Below, piece by piece: positions 19,770 to 33,400 of a DNA stretch of 64,000 nt; position 1 is the first letter of the stretch; each line of letters begins with the position of its first letter. Source of the stretch: Paracyclopina nana (taxonomy: Eukaryota > Arthropoda > Copepoda > Cyclopoida > Cyclopettidae); assembly GCA_019096065.1 (NCBI GenBank), contig JAGUCH010000007.1, forward strand, positions 5,912,501-5,976,500, in the 5' to 3' direction. The translations under genes and the position numbers were made by a program. A model generated the notes under the pieces. That model searched no databases and was not told the origin of the DNA. It saw only the letters and a list, made by a program, of their open reading frames with translations.

Positions 19770-21284
19770 ATGATTTTATTTGCTCAATTTGCTTTCCTTG
19801 CTGCTTTGGCTCAAGCAAGACCTCAAACCAACATAAGAGAGGCTCTTGAGGACGTGGCCGATGACCTTAGGTCAGTCATTGCCAGCAAGTCTGGAGCGGT
19901 CAATTTCGTCACCGATTTGACCATGAATGCCACCTTGGAGACTTTTGGAGGCTTGGACCTCGAGGATGCGGATCTGGAGCTGGCCCTGAACAACACCGAG
20001 GAAGCAATCAAAGCCAACAAGATCCAAGTCATAGAGACTCTTTTCGATGCGAAGCGGCAAGTGATCCGAGCTTTGGGAGCCATCAAGGAAGAACATGCCG
20101 GAGCCTTGAGGTAAATTGAAAAAATAATCCATTAAGCTTAAAAATTCACAGTGAGGAAATCTGACAATTCACAATTATGTGTCTTCTGGCACCAAGAGCT
20201 TTCTTGAAAGGTTGTGAACCATCCGGAGGAATTTCCAAAAAAATACTTGCGATGCCATAGGGTTTATCACTTGAGCTCCTGAAAACAAAACATTGGAACT
20301 CAAAAGCTATGGGAATTTCTCTTTTAAGTGTCTTACATTGATTATTATTTTTAAGATGATTATTTATGATTATGGCATTATCCACGCCACACTTGGGGTG
20401 TCTTTTGAAAAAAGGTTTTTCTTTATAATTCCCATTACGTTGAATTGCCATTCCTTGCCGATTATCGGCACAAATGCTAAACCCTTTGGCATAACGAGCA
20501 TCTCAAAGAAATTCCTTCCGATGGTAAATGATATAAACAGAAAGCTCTTGGTGTCACCGGAGCCCTAATTGAAAATTGTCAGATTTCCTTCATTCACCAT
20601 GCCAAATCATGTTTAATATATATTTATAGCGAAGTCTACAACACAACTTTGGAAGCTTTGCAAGAAGCGGCTGATTCCACAGCAGTTGGTCTCAGCGTGA
20701 GCAAGGAGTTCATTGGCGAAGCATACGCTGGAATGACGCTGGAAAATGCCAACCAAGCCGTGATCAATGCTCAAGATGTGGCCAACGAGGCCGTGGTCAA
20801 TGTCCAGGTGGCTGCCAATGATGCCTTGCTCGGAGCTCAGGATTTGCTCCTGGATGCATACAATGCAACGACAAGTACTGTTCAAGCCACTGGAGAAGCC
20901 TTGGTCTACGCCATTTTGAGTGCCAAGGAGAATTTGCACGAATTGGCCGAGAATTTCGACTCCCAGCAAGCAATTCACAACGGAACCATATCCGTTGGAT
21001 TGGCAATCAATGCCAGCCTTCATGGAGCTGAATTGGCAGCCTCTGACATTGGAGTGTTCGAGGCTCTGGATCAAATGGTCCAAGGCATTGCCCAAATCCC
21101 TGCCAAGATCAACAGCTTTCTCTTTGGAGGCTCCAAAATCATGACGAATAATCAAGAGAGATCCAAGAGGAATCTGGAGTCCATGTCAACGCAGGAATTT
21201 GAGGACTTTCTCAAGCAAGAGCTTCAAGTTTGGACCAATTTCAACAGAGAACTGGAGAGGCAATTGAGAATGCTCAGGGATTGA
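19770..21284 (+). CDS. Secreted alanine-rich helical glycoprotein, family unknown
   Basis: Two exons: 19770-20110 and 20630-21284, phase 2, 331 residues. Starts with a clear signal peptide (MILFAQFAFLAALAQA, cleavage probably before RPQT). The mature part is rich in Ala, Glu, Asn and Leu, with amphipathic helix repeats (NAQDVANEAVVNVQVAANDA) and at least five N-glycosylation sequons (NATL, NNTE, YNTT, YNAT, HNGT, INAS). A basic RSKR site near residue 287 could be cut by a furin-type protease, leaving a helical C-terminal peptide ending ERQLRMLRD. No cysteines or catalytic motifs noted, suggesting an extended lipid-binding or structural secreted protein. No family recognised. The intron carries an inverted-repeat element. 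Confidence 0.75.
20154..20588. mobile_element. Inverted-repeat MITE in the secreted-protein intron
   Basis: The left arm GGAAATCTGACAATT (from about 20154) and the inverse of the right arm (GGAAATCTGACAATT, ending about 20588) match, and both arms continue with CACCAAGAGCTTTCT and a GGAATTTC stretch, so the imperfect arms extend to about 90 bp. The element fills most of the 519-bp intron. Ends and target duplication are not exactly defined. Confidence 0.7.
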
Positions 21285-21537
21285 TTTTTGCTCGCAATTT
21301 ATCACTGCTAACGTATAATGACATTTACAAAAATAGTGTGTTAGTGTTGGCTACACATGAAGTATAAGCATCATAGTTTTTAGTTAGTGGTCATCCTAAG
21401 CTTAACTAATATTTTCAATCAATTTTTGGGCCAAGAAAAAAAAATCCTTTTTTGCTACAATAAAAAAAGCTGCTAATTCAAGGCCTACCTATTTTCTTAG
21501 AACATAATAATAAAGTAGTTTGGTGATGTTGGCTTCA

Positions 21538-23771
21538 CTAGAGATTTGGTAAGAACATCATGGCCAAAATGAGTGACAATGTGGAATAATTAATGACTGA
21601 GGTTGTTGCACTGTTCTTGAATATTTTCTCACTCGTTTCCACATCGTAGATTTTGCGGCCTTGCAGGTCTTGCACTGGCCTGAAATTGTCTTGCAAGTAT
21701 TTGTCAGAGCCTTTCTCAGCCTCCAGAAGAGTCCTGAATTTGGCCAATTGGTTGCTTGAAATGCCCACAGTGGTCTGAAAAAAAATGGATGTAAATAGTT
21801 GATTTTCAACCTGACCAGAAAGATAAACTTGATATCGTGATAAAAACAAGTCTAGCATTACACTAATCATGATTTGTCATGAGCTTACAGCCATTAAAAT
21901 TAAAAAAAGCATTTTTTGGATTATTTAGCACAAATCATGAATTTTTTGGAATGTGTTGTAAAAAGTCAGATTTGATGGCATCTCAGTTGGGAAACTTGCC
22001 AAAATTGTTGCCCCCTTTAAACAATGTACTTTAAGCATTTTCCCAATTTTCCAAAAAAAAAAGACTAATAAAAAAAGGCACAAGTTCAGGGTTGCATTAA
22101 TGTTGGAAAGGGCAGGAGTTTCCAACCTGTTTTGGTTTGGGGTTAGTTACATGTAAAGATTTGTTTCCTTGAAATTCTGAATGTGATTCAAGCTGAAAGA
22201 TCAACAGTAATGCACGTGTTCAAGGCGTGCTCTCTTGAAAAATACTGGATCTATGCCAATAAATTAATTAACAATAAAATTGCTGCAAGTCATGCCCTCT
22301 TGGAAAAAAGCCCACATGCACTGTTGAGAGAAGAATACAATGGCTGACAGCTTTTGTACTGCAAAATAAGAAAAAAGGTTTTTTTTAGTACAAGCGTACT
22401 TTGAATGGCACAGCCAGGTATTTTTGAAACTGCTTTTATCTTGATTGTCCTTTTTTGCTTGACCAGCTACAAACTTCATGAGAAATTGTGGCGTTCGTAA
22501 AAGTTTGTTCTAAGACCAAAAACCTGTTGTTTCAAAAAAAAAAAAAAAAACTTTGCAAGCATGTGAAATGATACAAATTTTGTGGACTTGAGCTTGTACT
22601 GCAGAGGAGGGGAAAAAGAGATCTGGAACTGAGAATAATCAAACAAAACTCTCAGTCAAAAAATAGCTGAACTGACTGACTACTGAGAGGTTGAGTCATT
22701 TGCTTAGTCTAGTTGAGCTCTTTTGAAAACACTTTAAATAAATTGTGTACCTTGAACACAGTCCAAATAACCAGTTCATTGCAACCAGGTGTTGTCAGAG
22801 ATCCTTGGTACCTATAGAAACTTTCAGTGTTTCTAGGCAGCAAATTCACCATAGGGAATGCTGACATGTCAGCTGTCTCATCTCTGGCTTGCACTTTGTC
22901 TAAAGCATCCACAAGGTCCTCTAGCCTGTCATTGTCCTTCTCCTGGATTTCAAACATCACTCCCAATACTGCAAGAGTGTCATTGGCACCTCTGCTACTG
23001 GTAACAGCTTCTGTCAAAGTTGTTCCATAGTCTTTCTTGAAGTGAACCAAGTGAAGCTCCATTGGGTATTTTTTCTGCAAAACAAATGTCAGAAACCAAA
23101 CTTTTAAGGCTTTTTATTGAGTGTGTGCCATACTCCTTGAATGGTATGTTCTGAGCCTTGGCTGTCTTTGGATCCCCAATGGAAGTGAAATTGGGCAAAC
23201 ACATATTTGCCAGGCAATCCACCTCCACCAATCTGCAATTTGAGCAGAATTAAATATAATGTTTTTATGATTATTGCTATTCTAGTGTACCATGGGAAGT
23301 TTTTGGGCTCTGAGGGTTTCCAGGCCAAGCTGAATGGTGTGACCATTGTTGGAAAGTGTTGCTTTTTTGGCTGTCTCATCATAGCCATAGAACACAAATG
23401 GAGGATGCTTTGCTTTGACTAGATTTTCCACCTTAGGGATGTCTATGGGCGACTGAGCCTTGCCTATGGCACACACAGCTGGCCAATGGTCTGGACCTGC
23501 AAAAACAAATTATCACTCACAGCTCAAAAGTCTGAGCATGCATCACATAATACCATAAAATAAAAAAGTTGTATTACTATGTGGGCAACAAAAAAGTACT
23601 AAATAGTTTCTTTGATATTGGCTCTCCTTTCAGAGTTATTTGACATTGGAAGATTTTTTGAACGCGTCTGTACTTACCATGCTCCCCGTGGTATCCCCAA
23701 TCTGATGACTGCGCTGAGGGCATGTAAAGGGCTACAAGCACCAAAGTGCACCATGTGTAGTGGAGGAGCAT
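21538..23771 (-). CDS. Alpha carbonic anhydrase, secreted, likely GPI-anchored
   Basis: Zn enzyme interconverting CO2 and bicarbonate. Five exons: 23771-23678, 23496-23291, 23232-23134, 23074-22751, 21774-21538; 319 residues. Signal peptide [20 protein letters not shown]. Zinc ligands are all present: the two His of FHFHWGS and the His of [21 protein letters not shown] carries the substrate-binding Thr and WNNG-like NNGHT is present, so it should be active. The C-terminus ends in a hydrophobic tail ([15 protein letters not shown]) with no basic stop-transfer residues, typical of a GPI-anchor signal and of CA4-like membrane enzymes. The fourth intron is long (975 bp) and contains A/T homopolymers. 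Confidence 0.95.
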
Positions 23772-26700
23772 TTTGACAAGTCCAATTAATTATGGAATTA
23801 AATGCTGCTTTGCTGCTGCTGCTTCCAAGACGAATCCTTAAATGAGAATGTCAAAGTTAGTCTGCAGGCGAGCTCCTCTTATTATTGTCCCAAAGTAATC
23901 TAGCATCCGAAAGTACCAGAATACGCAAGAGAACCAACCGGTGGCACAGCTTCACCAAATAATCACTCATCACTTCTACTTGATGCGCTTCACTGTAGCA
24001 GTCTTCTTTTATTATCAGCAAAATGCTCTGTTTATAACAATTTCAGAGTAGCTAAAAATATCAATTTTTTTGGCTGGATTTCAATTGCTATCAGCACTTA
24101 GCTGGAATTGCCATTTTTTCACCAATTCTACATCAGACCAGTCGAGTTTCAAAGCTCTTAATTTAGTATATAAATATTTGTAAGTTGAAATAAGGTTTCA
24201 GAGGGTGTTGTTCATTTTATAAATAATTTTAAACATTTAGTTGTTCTTGTCAAATTCGTGCTTTCTTTAATATAAGAAAGGATGACTTGAATGCAATAGT
24301 TTTTCCTTTTTTTTTCTTACTTACTTATTTGGCTCAATGCCACCTTTAGAGGAATTATTCCTGGACTTACCAAAGCAAAAAATAATTATTCAGCTTTAAC
24401 TTTCAAGGAAATCCCAAATCTTGCGAATTGCAGCTGGAACAAATTATGGGTCACTCAAAAGCACGGGCATTTCTAAGAAGCTAGTGAAGCATTTGCACTC
24501 AGTTTTGACCCTGAATGTCAATTTCGTTGAGAGTCAACAATAAAAAATTGACAACCTTGACATTTCTTTGCATGAGATATAGTAATAATAATGTAGCTGT
24601 CCAATAAGCAATATTAGCAAAACTTCTCTCTATGCAATTATTCCTTAATGAGTACGCTGAGCTTCATCAAAATTCAATGACATCAATTTAAGTTCCTGAA
24701 AAAACTAGACTACACTAATTGTTGGACTAATCTGCTTTTACTGTATTATAATGCAGTTCAAAAGATTATTAATTTGTAAATTCTGCCAAAAATACATCTG
24801 TTAAAGCAGTTACCACCAGTTTAAAAATTGCTCATCCAGCTTTTTTGCATTTTTCATACCCTAAAATTGCAGTCCTGGTTTTGCCCGAGGGCCTTTTAAA
24901 AATGCTTGAATTTTATAGACCAATTTGCTTATGGGCTTGATAATGCAATTGGTGATATTTCCAGCACAAAATTCCATGCTGTTGTCACCTTTCTGGTCTT
25001 TTTTGTATCTTTTTTCGCTTACTAAAAATGTGGCGAGCTTTCCATTTATAGTGAAACGTACTTTGCTGCAACAAAATTGAGTTGAGAGAGCTAAAATTGA
25101 TGCAATTTGTAAGTCAAACTTCAGACCTTTGTGATGTGAATGTCAAAATGCCGAATTTTCAACACATTTTTCGAGCATCATTTTGCAGGAGATGATTTTT
25201 GTTCGGTCAAAATACTCTGCATAAAATGTTGCCATAAGCTACAGATTTGCACATGTAATACATATGTCAAATCTCTCCATTTTTTTATTCAACGCGTGAT
25301 TTGAATGTTTTGAAGCTCTATTGAAAGCAGTTAATTGACAAATTCCTTGCCATTTTTTTGCTGCATTTGTGCCATTAAAAATTAATTACTTCTCGGCTTT
25401 TCATTTAAGCAATTGCTTTCACAACAAGGAAAAATGCATGGATAGCTTAGAAAAGAGCTTTTTATTAACCAGTGCATAATCTAATTATGTATGTAAAAGG
25501 TGAAACAATTCAACAGCTGAGCTCTCTTGAAATGCACCAATAAAAAATTCATTTGCAGCCCTAGCCTAAATCTAGCTAAAAAAACTCACTTAATGCATTA
25601 TGATGATGTTGAGGAGATGAGGTTTTTAACTGCTTTCATGCCGAAATCTGATCTATTTAGCTTTGTATGACTTGTGTTGAAAAAGGGCTTGTCACATCTG
25701 GCAAAACTACTTTTTAAAGCCAAAAACCAAAAGGTAGCAGGTGTGAATTGCATCAGAAAATATTCATTTGGGATTTCCTACAAATTTTACGCGCAAAATT
25801 ATGATGTGAAATCTTGCATTGAAAAACAGCTAAAATGATACGGATTCTTTTGTTTTTGTTTTGGATCATTAAGTGTTATGGGGGGGAGCGCTGCGCGCGC
25901 TCGCCCCAAACAATTATGTAAATTCTACCTTTCAATCGCTGCAGCAATGTCCAAGTGTCAACTTTTCGGCTTAACCAGGAACAACATTAAAAGTTGCTTT
26001 TCTTTCTGCCCTTTTCTCTCGACTGACCGAAGTTGAATTTGAGTCTTTTTCTTTATAGCGTTTTAAAGCGCAAGCTTCTAGCTCTTGAGCAGCAGGAGCT
26101 CAGAAGCTTCGTGACTTATGCTAACTTGGATTTTCTATAATTAATTATAAATACATACGGAGATGGCGACAAAGGCCTCAATTCTGTGTTAATGGCCTTT
26201 TTTTACTCGTAATGAGCCAGTTTGACTACAAAGCGTTCACACACCGCTTTTATGCGCTTACTGTCAGTTCTTACACGCACGTGCAAAATTCGTGCAACTC
26301 AATCCTTATAATCAGTTTTTCAGGAAAAAACCCAAAATTAACTGGATGGCAATTAGGAAATGTAGTACATGTTTGGCACAGGTAAACAAGTCAAAGTTGC
26401 TTATTTTCATAGAAGAGAGCTGGAACAAAGTTCAAATAAGGCTAGCTCACATTTTTTCAAGCTGAGAAAATGTTGCAATTTTTGACCTGAATGGAAGCAC
26501 AAATTGTGGAAGTTTTGGCCTTGCTGGCCAAACTTGGCCTTTCTTTGCTTGGCTCTGCAAAAGTTTCTCCTTTTAGTGGTGTCTTTTCAACTGATATACT
26601 CTATTTAGGTGTCCTAGGCTTTGTTGCCAACACTGAGGATTGGAAAATTCGAGCATTGCATTGTAGCAAAAATTATGAAAAACATTGGTTTTTTTAAGAG

Positions 26701-27480
26701 AAATGGCTGAGATAATAAATCAAAGAAAAAAAACTCTGGCTGATTTCCGAGTATTTAGATAGTTTCAATTAATTTGGAGCTAAAATGGCAATTAAAGGCA
26801 CTATGTTAACTTGTTTTTAATTTAAATGTACCAAGCTAAAAGCCATTGAGGATTATCCAGTTCTCTGATAAAGTGATTCTTCTTCAGTTGCAGTTTTTAA
26901 ATACCTTTTTAAGGTAATGTTAAAGCAATAATTGCTTGATCCTTATCAGGTTAAAACTAGCTTGAATTCAAATTCTGATAATGGCTTCTGATCGTTTTAG
27001 CAAATAACAAATCTTCTCTCATTTGTAAGCATGAGTGTTAACCAGTATTTTTCCATCCTTTTACCAAAATATTCCCCTATTTAAAATCCTGCTGTGTACT
27101 AAGGGTATATTAAAAAGTTGACCTAAAAGTGAGGTTGCGTGATTACAACTGTAATCTTTGCGTTAAACAAGATTTTGGGCCACTTTTCAAAATTAAACTT
27201 GAATAATGAGATACCAACAGATTAGTTCCCTAAAAGGCAATTATAGACAAGCTGTAACAACATGGCATTTTTATTGAACAATAATTGTGTTAACAAGTGC
27301 CCTTTTTTCTGCACTCATCATATGAAATGATCCTTAAAGCTTTGTAATGGGATGTGTTTGTGTGTCGTACTCTTTCCAAAAGTTTCCTTTGACAATTCAG
27401 TTTTCTCATGCAATTTTGCAGAAAAGTAGCTTCAAAACTGGTTAAGACTGAAGTCAGAACAAATGCAGGTATTTCTTTTT
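23772..27480. other. 3.7-kb intergenic region, no gene recognised
   Basis: AT-rich, with only short open frames and no splice-linked protein-like exons. The first few hundred bases should hold the carbonic anhydrase promoter. The notable feature is a GC-rich near-palindrome at 25880-25907. Confidence 0.5.
25880..25907. repeat. GC-rich near-palindrome
   Basis: GGGGGAGCGC, a short centre, then GCGCGCTCGCCCC: a nearly perfect inverted repeat in otherwise AT-rich DNA. Could be a regulatory island core; nothing around it looks coding. Confidence 0.55.
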
Positions 27481-30400
27481 TCAGTTCAATGACTTGAGAG
27501 ACGAAGAGCTGTCCTTTGCTGTTGACATGTCTTGCATGTTGTTGGGCAGAGAATCACTGTGAGAATTAACCAGTCTGGTAGTGACTTCATCGTTTTCATG
27601 AATGGTGACAAACACCTTTCTGGGAGATCCATTCCGAGTGTTGGGAGATCCAACTGAGGCTGTGCTGCCACCAGCTGTATTTGGTGAGTATCGGTGTGAT
27701 GAACCATTATTATTGCCATTCTTCAACGTGGCTGGCAATTGCAAATGGCGGTTGTTGCCAAAATGTGAGGCATTCTGCAGTGGAATCCTCTCTGGCGTCA
27801 CAGAAAACCCACCTTGATTTGGGTGAGTTGACAGCCTAAAAAGTGCGATAATAGCTTTTATAGTTTATGTCGATTGGAACAACTTTAGGACGCAACAACT
27901 TTAGCAAATCAAATGGCTAGCTATTGAGACTTGACAATTTTCGCCCCATTGTAATTTCAGTTTGGCATACTGAAATTGCACTCCAAAGGATAACGTATCT
28001 TGGCGTCAAGCTCCGAATGGACATGTTTGATTTAAGAGACTGACGTATACATACCTTGTATCTGTGGTTGCAGTGGAATAGTAGCCAGCCATGCTAAAAG
28101 ATTGGCGATTGGAGGCTCTCCGATTGGCACCACTGTATGGATCTGAGCCTCGATTCAGCCTCCATCGTTCCCAATGCTGCTTGATGATGCCTCGAATCTC
28201 GGTATTGAGGAAGCAATATGGAAGGGTGATCACAAATCCCTGAAAATATGCAGCATTGATGAGCTCTATTCACAGAGGGGTCAATAATTAGATCAACCTG
28301 AATGGAAAGCAGAAAAGCTCTGACATATTGGAAGACTCGATGGCCTGGAGTGCCTTCAGTGGGCCCAACAAGAGTGATAATATAGGAAATGCCCAATAAT
28401 GGAAAGATGACAAGGAGTGCTTTGGCAGCTCTCCAATGTTGCCTGTGCCTCTCAGTGGAGCTCTCGGATCTCAGCTTACAAATGACAACCTACAATGAAA
28501 AGATTTGGTAAACCATTCATCGACAATGTCTGGACGCAAAGAAACAATCTCCTTTGAACGTTGAATTCAGTCTCACAGACTGAACGCTCAATTGGGTGAT
28601 GCCATTCAATTCTCAATGATCTGCCATTTGATTTAGTAAAGTTGTAAAGACCAAAAATTGTGCAAAGCGACAAAAACTTTGGACGAATGAAGCTAATTAC
28701 CGCCATGATGACAATCAGGAAGACCATGTTGCAAGCCAGGATGAGCAGGACTGGAGCCTTATAGGCCCACTCACTGTGTGAGGCCTCCACCAGGAATGGA
28801 CAGTGAACTGCGGAATGGTTGACAACAGCCTCTGGTAGCTCTTCTTCATGGGACTCATAGATGAGATCTTCGCTGGCATTGAAGTGAGCCAATGGAGAGG
28901 ACTCTTCATACAGAGCATACTCAGTGCTATAAGAAATGCTGCCCACAACCGCAGAAGTGGAGGTCTGCAGGAAGTAGGTGAGACAGGACCATAAACCAAC
29001 CACAACCAGAGGTAGACCTTTAAGGCAGTCAGAATTAATTTCACAGATTGAACCAAAATTGATGATTTATGGCAGTTACCCCAACCAATGCACAAGTAGT
29101 GCCTGAGTTTGACAATTTCCACGTGGAGGGGCGCCATAACTTGCAAATACAAGTAGAAACCTGCAAGTAGAAAGAAAAAAAATGAGTGACTCAACTTTGT
29201 TGCTCTCTAGCTTGTTTTCAGAGATAACACCAGATACTTTGAAGAAGTGACCTTCTTGACTTTCTGGCCAAAACCAGCATCAGATAGAGTCAACACTTTC
29301 ATTTAGCGGGCGAATTTTCAATTTGCTTCCAAAAAGCTGGGCAAATTTAGCTTTTGGAGTGGCTGAATTGCTTAAATCCACAGAAAATTGGTGGCATCTG
29401 GAGGAAACTTTTTTTTGGTGCATTAATTAAGCACAACTCAGGCATTCTGCCATTTTTGAAACAGTAAAAGTAACAAAATCCCAGCAAATTGCAAACCAGG
29501 TACCATTCAGCATGCAGTAAGGCCAAATTTGGCCAAATATCGCACAAAAATGCCAAATTCAATTGGTCAAATTGCCTTAATATTGGCCAAAATATGCATT
29601 TGAAGTCACCTTCTGGTGTAAATTCTTTTTTAGGCTTTTTTGTGCTTGTGGGACTTTGGCCTTGTCCCCTAAAACAATAAAGGATGCAGAGATGATGCCA
29701 ATGACAGCAACACTTGAGATAAGAGCCAAAAGTAAACAAAACTTTTCCCGCGCGCGCGCGCGCGCTCAGCTGCCTTTGTTTGTGTTAGTTTTTACACTAG
29801 CCAGAAGCTACCTGATTAATCGTGTGATTTAATTAAATATGTACTGCGGGTCATCCAGAAGACTGGCTTGGCTCAAAAACGGGGCTTTAATGAAACCATA
29901 CCTTACTTGTACATAAAATTATTCAAAATACAAAAAATTAGCAAACGCACGCATCTGACTTAAAATTCAGGAGACAGAACAAGAGCTAAATTACCAGCAT
30001 TAACTTGACTTGACTTATTATGCAAGAAAATACCAGTATATTCCACAACAGAGACTTAGATTACTAGAGAAGCGAAATTATGTGACGTCATAGGGGGTGC
30101 GTGCCTCTTTTTTGGGACGCTCCAACAGAGATTACAATGGCTCTTTGGCGCTGGCTGCCTGAGTTTGGGCTGGGGCTGACTTTTCATTCCAAATATTTCA
30201 GAAAAGATCCATTTGTGATCAATGTCAAGTATAGTTTGAATGTAAGTTGACCAAGTGCCTCTAACTTTTATTTTCAACAGTTTTAAGGTTCTTATTGAAA
30301 GTTTCAATTTATTTAAGAATCATTTTTATGGTACAGCCATTTTATCATTCCCGGCTGAGCGTTCCTGGAAATGGTCAAACACTTTCAGAAAAAGTCGATT

Positions 30401-33400
30401 TTTTAACATATATGATCAAACTTGCGAATCTGGTTACTCTGATATCATTTGACGGAAAATCTCGGCTGTTAGGAAACCAAGGCAGTATGGGTAATCTCTT
30501 TCTGATGTAGCACTGATTTTGGCCTTACTCTAAATGGGATTTTTATTGTCAAACAAATGCCGAGTGTGGCATTTTTTGAAAGTATACGTCTACATAAAAG
30601 TGATGAAAAAGATAACTTATTGACGCGTAGCAGAAAAGTGGAATGTTTACATTTTTACTTCGCTTCTCTTATAATCTAAGTCTCTGTTCCACAACTAGGC
30701 AAAAAAGTCCAATTGCGTCATTGTTTTGCTTACCTGACCTGAGCCAAGTAAATGTTATTTATTCCTGCTTTTATGACAACATTCATTTGGACAATCTACC
30801 TCAGTAGAAGAATGAAAGCCAAAAGTTTTCGCATTCAGACTCACAAAAGGCCCAGTTCATCTGATTAATTTCGAGCATAGTCCTCCATTGCTTTCAAATG
30901 TAACAAAAGTTAATAATATTCTCAATATTTGTCAGCTTTAATGCTCAGCTAAAGGTGAGCACAAGGCGCAAAAAGTTTTTTCTTCACCTAGAAGCTTTTA
31001 CATTTTGGCCAAATATGACACGACTTTTTGACATCTCTTTTCCAACAGACGAAGTTTGACACAGCTCAGGTTTTCTCTCACTTTGACACTTTTATGGCCG
31101 CAAATATTTCAATTTCAACTAGTTTTAAAGGTCGCACACAAAGGGAAAAGTTGCATTTCATAATTTTGCAGCATAATTCCGCCATAATTCAACTGCTTTT
31201 CCAGATTGCTGGTTTTTTGAGCTGCTGAAAAGCAACAATATATATTTTGTACGTCAAAATGCAGGGGCATATTTTTATGTAGCAAAAAACGCCATAGATG
31301 GGTTTTCCCCTGAGCCAAGTCAAGTTTGATCGATTAAAAGCTGACGCGGCCTTTATTTCGGCCTTGATAGCTCCTTTATTACACAGAAAGCCATTTTGAT
31401 GCATGCATACAACATATTACGTAAGGTAGTTTAATCGTGATTTATGCCATCCTTTCGCGCAGATTTCCCTCGAGTTTTCTCTTCCTCCATAATTTCCCAG
31501 CTTTTTTGCACATTTTGAGGGGAAATCAAGAGCTTATTTGCAAGTCCACCAAGGAAGAAAAAGGAGAAATATGGGACCTCATGGGGGGCTTTTCACATGC
31601 ATTGCTACTACTGCTTCTTTTCTGTTATAATATTCAGCAGCAGCTGAGGAGATGAACGCGCATTAAGCTGGGGGATAAACCGTCCCTAAGGGAATTCAAG
31701 GTGTGGAAAAAATGCATTCATCCAATCACTAAATAGGATTTCTTCAACACAGTGGATATGGAGGCCTGGATCAACTGTGATTATTAAAAAATATCGCGCG
31801 ATGAAATGCTCATATTTGCAAGTGTAAGCTATTTGCAAATTCATAATTTTTCCCCAGATACGGACATTTTGCACCAAAAGCCTTAATACGAAATTTTTCA
31901 ACAATTCTTAATGATATTTTGTTAAAATATCACCTGCACTTTATGGCTAATATTTTGACGAAATATTTTAAAAGCTAAAAATAGCTAAGAAGTGCTTAAT
32001 ATCCCGTTCATCTGCCCCCAAATTCCTTACGATAATGCACGCCGAACGCCTTACGGAAAGGAGAAAAATTGTCTTATGACAAACACAAAAGTAAACTTCT
32101 GCTGATGCTAATACTTTGGAAAAAAACGGGTCAATTTTAAGACTATTGAAAAGTAAACACTCAAAATTACATTTAAATTTCATTGCCAAACTGGTTACTT
32201 CTGAATCCATATTCATCACACAAATTCATATGAACCAACTCAAAAATTGCAGAGTTATTACGTATAAGATATAGCAGAAATACTCAAAGTTTTTTCTGAA
32301 TTTTGCCCTAAATTTGTTAACTCGATTCCTGGTTCAACTAGTTGAGAAGCTCTTCTTAAGTGGTTTGATAGCAAAACTCCTTTGCCTTATGACAATTTTT
32401 TACTTTCCGAAAAGCAACTTTGCACATGAACGGGATATAAAAGTGTGATTGGATTTTCCTTTGTAAGGCCGATTTTGTCAAAAATTATGTGAAAAATCTA
32501 TTGGTAACTGGCTTGAATTTGCTGTGTTTTAGTCCATATTATTGTGGCGATTGTGGCAAGTCAAAATAATGATATTTTGCAATTTCTTCAATTATGCGAG
32601 CTAAAGTTTCTCAAATAGTCCGCTGTGTTTTTCAGTAGGATCTCAGGCCTCGGAAATGCCGTTTTGCCACAGTGGGTTGTTTCCCCGAAATTATACGCGC
32701 ATAATTTAATCACTATCTTAGATCCACATATTTTTCAAATGTGCTCACTTTTTGAAATGCTCCTGAAAAAGCAGCTTAATTTTCCACTGTGCGTAAGGCT
32801 TAGAGTGCAAGATATGGGAAATTGGAATGGGTGACAACTTTCCAGCTGCTGACACATAAAGATAATCATAATAGCTAAGTAAGGACAACAAAACGCAATC
32901 TTGCTCCTCAGCAGGAAATCGAACTTGGTTCTTAGAGCGGAGCGAGGCAACCCGGCGAAATAAATCTTTTTACACTTTATATGGTCGATAATATTTAAGA
33001 ATATTTTAAGAATAGCTATTTTATTGGTAGCCGCATACTGCAATGCAAAAAAGGCGCTACCTAGTCTCGAACGCTGACCACTCCCATGAAAGTCAATAGC
33101 CTAGTATATTGCGCCAACGAGGCTATAATCTAAAAGCGTCCGCTCTAATAATCCGAGATGGCGTCGCAGCACTCACCGCCAAGGACGCCCAACTATTTTT
33201 AGAATAATAGTATCATATTATTATTTGTTCTGAGCCAGCAAAACAAAGGTGTAGGGAGTTGGCATGTCACTGTATGCATGTATACTTTAGGAGTAGGAAA
33301 TATTATTGACTTTATTGGTCTTGCCATCATTTGGCAAGTAGAGGATATATGATAAATTACCCTGAAGAGAAAGGTAGCAAAAACCCAAGTAAAAGGAGAA

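Noticed and set aside
31028-32834. Several 60-85-codon frames in the long GPCR intron
   Set aside because: No protein-like composition, no consistent splice sites, typical of chance in AT-rich sequence.
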